From: Bacteroidota bacterium
GTDB taxonomy: Bacteria; Bacteroidota; Bacteroidia; Bacteroidales; VadinHA17
Direction: 5' to 3'
DNA length: 5,861 nt
NCBI GenBank assembly: GCA_022711195.1
Contig: JAKLFN010000139.1
Span: 1-5,861 of the forward strand
Position 1 is the stretch's first letter; the number at the start of each line of letters is the position of its first letter. Positions 5,008 to 5,861 of the stretch are shown here, in pieces. The position numbers and the translations under genes were made by a program. Below the pieces are notes generated by a model that was given only the letters and a program-made list of their open reading frames with translations, was not told the origin of the DNA and did not search any database.

Positions 5008-5800
5008 TAGATTCTCCCGATTCACCAAAAGTCTTTTTGTACTCTTTTGAATACCATGTGGCAACAAGCTTCTGGCTAAGGTAATACTTGTTTTCATCAT
5101 CAGGATTCTTGCTGTCCATGTACCAGGGCAGGTGCCTCGCCATATATGGGGAAGCGGTCCTGTACATCTCGATATAGTAATTGCCATGTATACGTTTTGC
5201 CCTGGGACGGTAAAGGGCAAAGGTAGTGGCAATGGGTGCCCAGTAGAGCATCTCCTCATGCTGGTACCTGTAGTAATCTTTTTCTACTCTCAGAACCGTC
5301 TCCTTCATTGCATAACAGTCGGGAAGATCATCAAGCTTAAGTGAGAACCCTGCCTTCTGGGCGAGCTTGTGCTTCCGGAGTACATCAAGGAAGAATAGAA
5401 GAAAGTCATCAGGACACTCTTCGACAGGTACCATATCCGAATCGGTATAAACGAAGTAATCATTCCTGAACTTTTTAATCAGGCCGGAACCCCATAGAGC
5501 GTTCATGCCGATATTCCTGTCGAGCCTGAACACAGTATATTTACACGTCTTATAATACTCAAGCAGGGGAGGATAGGTTGAGAGATTGTCAATTATGAAG
5601 ATATTGGTATATCCTCTTTTTTCAAGGCTTTCTATGAGCTGAACCATCATTTCAAGCCTGTTGAAATTATTAATTATGATGGGGATCTTCTTGTAATCCT
5701 TTATCCTTGATGGTCTTAATACTTCAAGGAGGTATATGATCATCCCGTTAAGCCGGTAGTAGAGGAATTTCAGTTTTTTCTTCGGTATGAATTTTCCCAT
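4988..5800 (-). CDS. Glycosyltransferase, family 2-like (GT-A fold)
   Basis: A 270-residue predicted cytosolic or membrane-associated glycosyltransferase. After a basic, partly hydrophobic N-terminal extension (about residues 1-38, with GMIIYLLEVL), the GT-A core starts with IPIIINNFNRLEMMVQLIESL (from 39). It goes on through NIFIIDNLSTYPPLLEYY (66-83) and the RLDRNIGMNALW segment (92-103) to YTDSDMVP, whose D120-S-D122 is the likely metal- and nucleotide-sugar-binding DxD motif. HLPWYMDS (223-230) near the C terminus resembles a conserved element of surface-polysaccharide transferases. Donor and acceptor cannot be read from the sequence. There are no strong membrane helices. The gene stands alone next to truA here, but its upstream side is cut by the window, so it may belong to a larger polysaccharide cluster. 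The start ATG at 5800 has no Shine-Dalgarno sequence. Its stop lies inside truA. Confidence 0.85.
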   Translation of the reverse strand: MGKFIPKKKLKFLYYRLNGMIIYLLEVLRPSRIKDYKKIPIIINNFNRLEMMVQLIESLEKRGYTNIFIIDNLSTYPPLLEYYKTCKYTVFRLDRNIGMNALWGSGLIKKFRNDYFVYTDSDMVPVEECPDDFLLFFLDVLRKHKLAQKAGFSLKLDDLPDCYAMKETVLRVEKDYYRYQHEEMLYWAPIATTFALYRPRAKRIHGNYYIEMYRTASPYMARHLPWYMDSKNPDDENKYYLSQKLVATWYSKEYKKTFGESGESITGSQE

Positions 5801-5861
5801 TTTCTGACTGGTCTTAATCTGAATATTTCAATCTTAACTGCACCTTGTCGTTATATACATA

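Noticed and set aside
5026..5039. CAAAA/TTTTG inverted repeat as a truA terminator
   Set aside because: The stem is only five A/T-rich pairs and lies within transferase codons; too weak to call.
4630..5259. 209-residue - strand frame across truA and the glycosyltransferase
   Set aside because: It lies opposite truA and out of frame with the transferase, and the product has no family features; both overlapped genes are clearly real.
5814..5861. Possible 3' end of an upstream - strand gene (15 residues ending ...LKYSD)
   Set aside because: The alternating pattern looks like a beta strand, but 15 open codons are not enough to call a gene.

Overview
The window looks like chromosomal DNA of a Bacteroidota (Bacteroidetes) bacterium. 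Three start regions carry the phylum-type promoter (TTTG-like -33 box, 20-nt spacer, TAnnTTTG-like -7 box). No gene start has a convincing Shine-Dalgarno sequence; starts follow A/T-rich leaders. The protein set (KduI, a gluconate-5-dehydrogenase-like SDR and a PfkB kinase in one row) also suits a polysaccharide-degrading member of that phylum. Genus cannot be read from the sequence.

Left part (1-2507, + strand): the 3' two-thirds of kduI, then kduD and kdgK. Together they turn the 4-deoxy-5-keto-uronate released from pectin or other unsaturated uronides into 2-keto-3-deoxygluconate (KDG) and then KDG-6-phosphate. No KDPG aldolase follows; the row ends at a tight convergent junction. The kduI-kduD gap holds C/G tracts that can form competing hairpins.

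Middle part (2515-4102, - strand): a six-helix membrane protein of unknown function and a UPF0316/DUF2179 membrane protein, each with its own Bacteroidota-type promoter.

Right part (4103-5861): a 128-bp divergent promoter region containing seven imperfect 8-bp tandem repeats, with truA (+) leaving on one side and the UPF0316 gene (-) on the other. truA overlaps, tail to tail by 20 bp, a glycosyltransferase gene (-) with a GT-A type DSD motif. That gene begins 61 bp from the window edge.

I found no mobile element, CRISPR array, tRNA or rRNA, and no gene-free stretch over 300 bases. I see no clearly new biological system. The best candidates for a second look are the tandem-repeat divergent promoter and the switchable C/G-tract leader of kduD; the functions of the two membrane proteins are also open.
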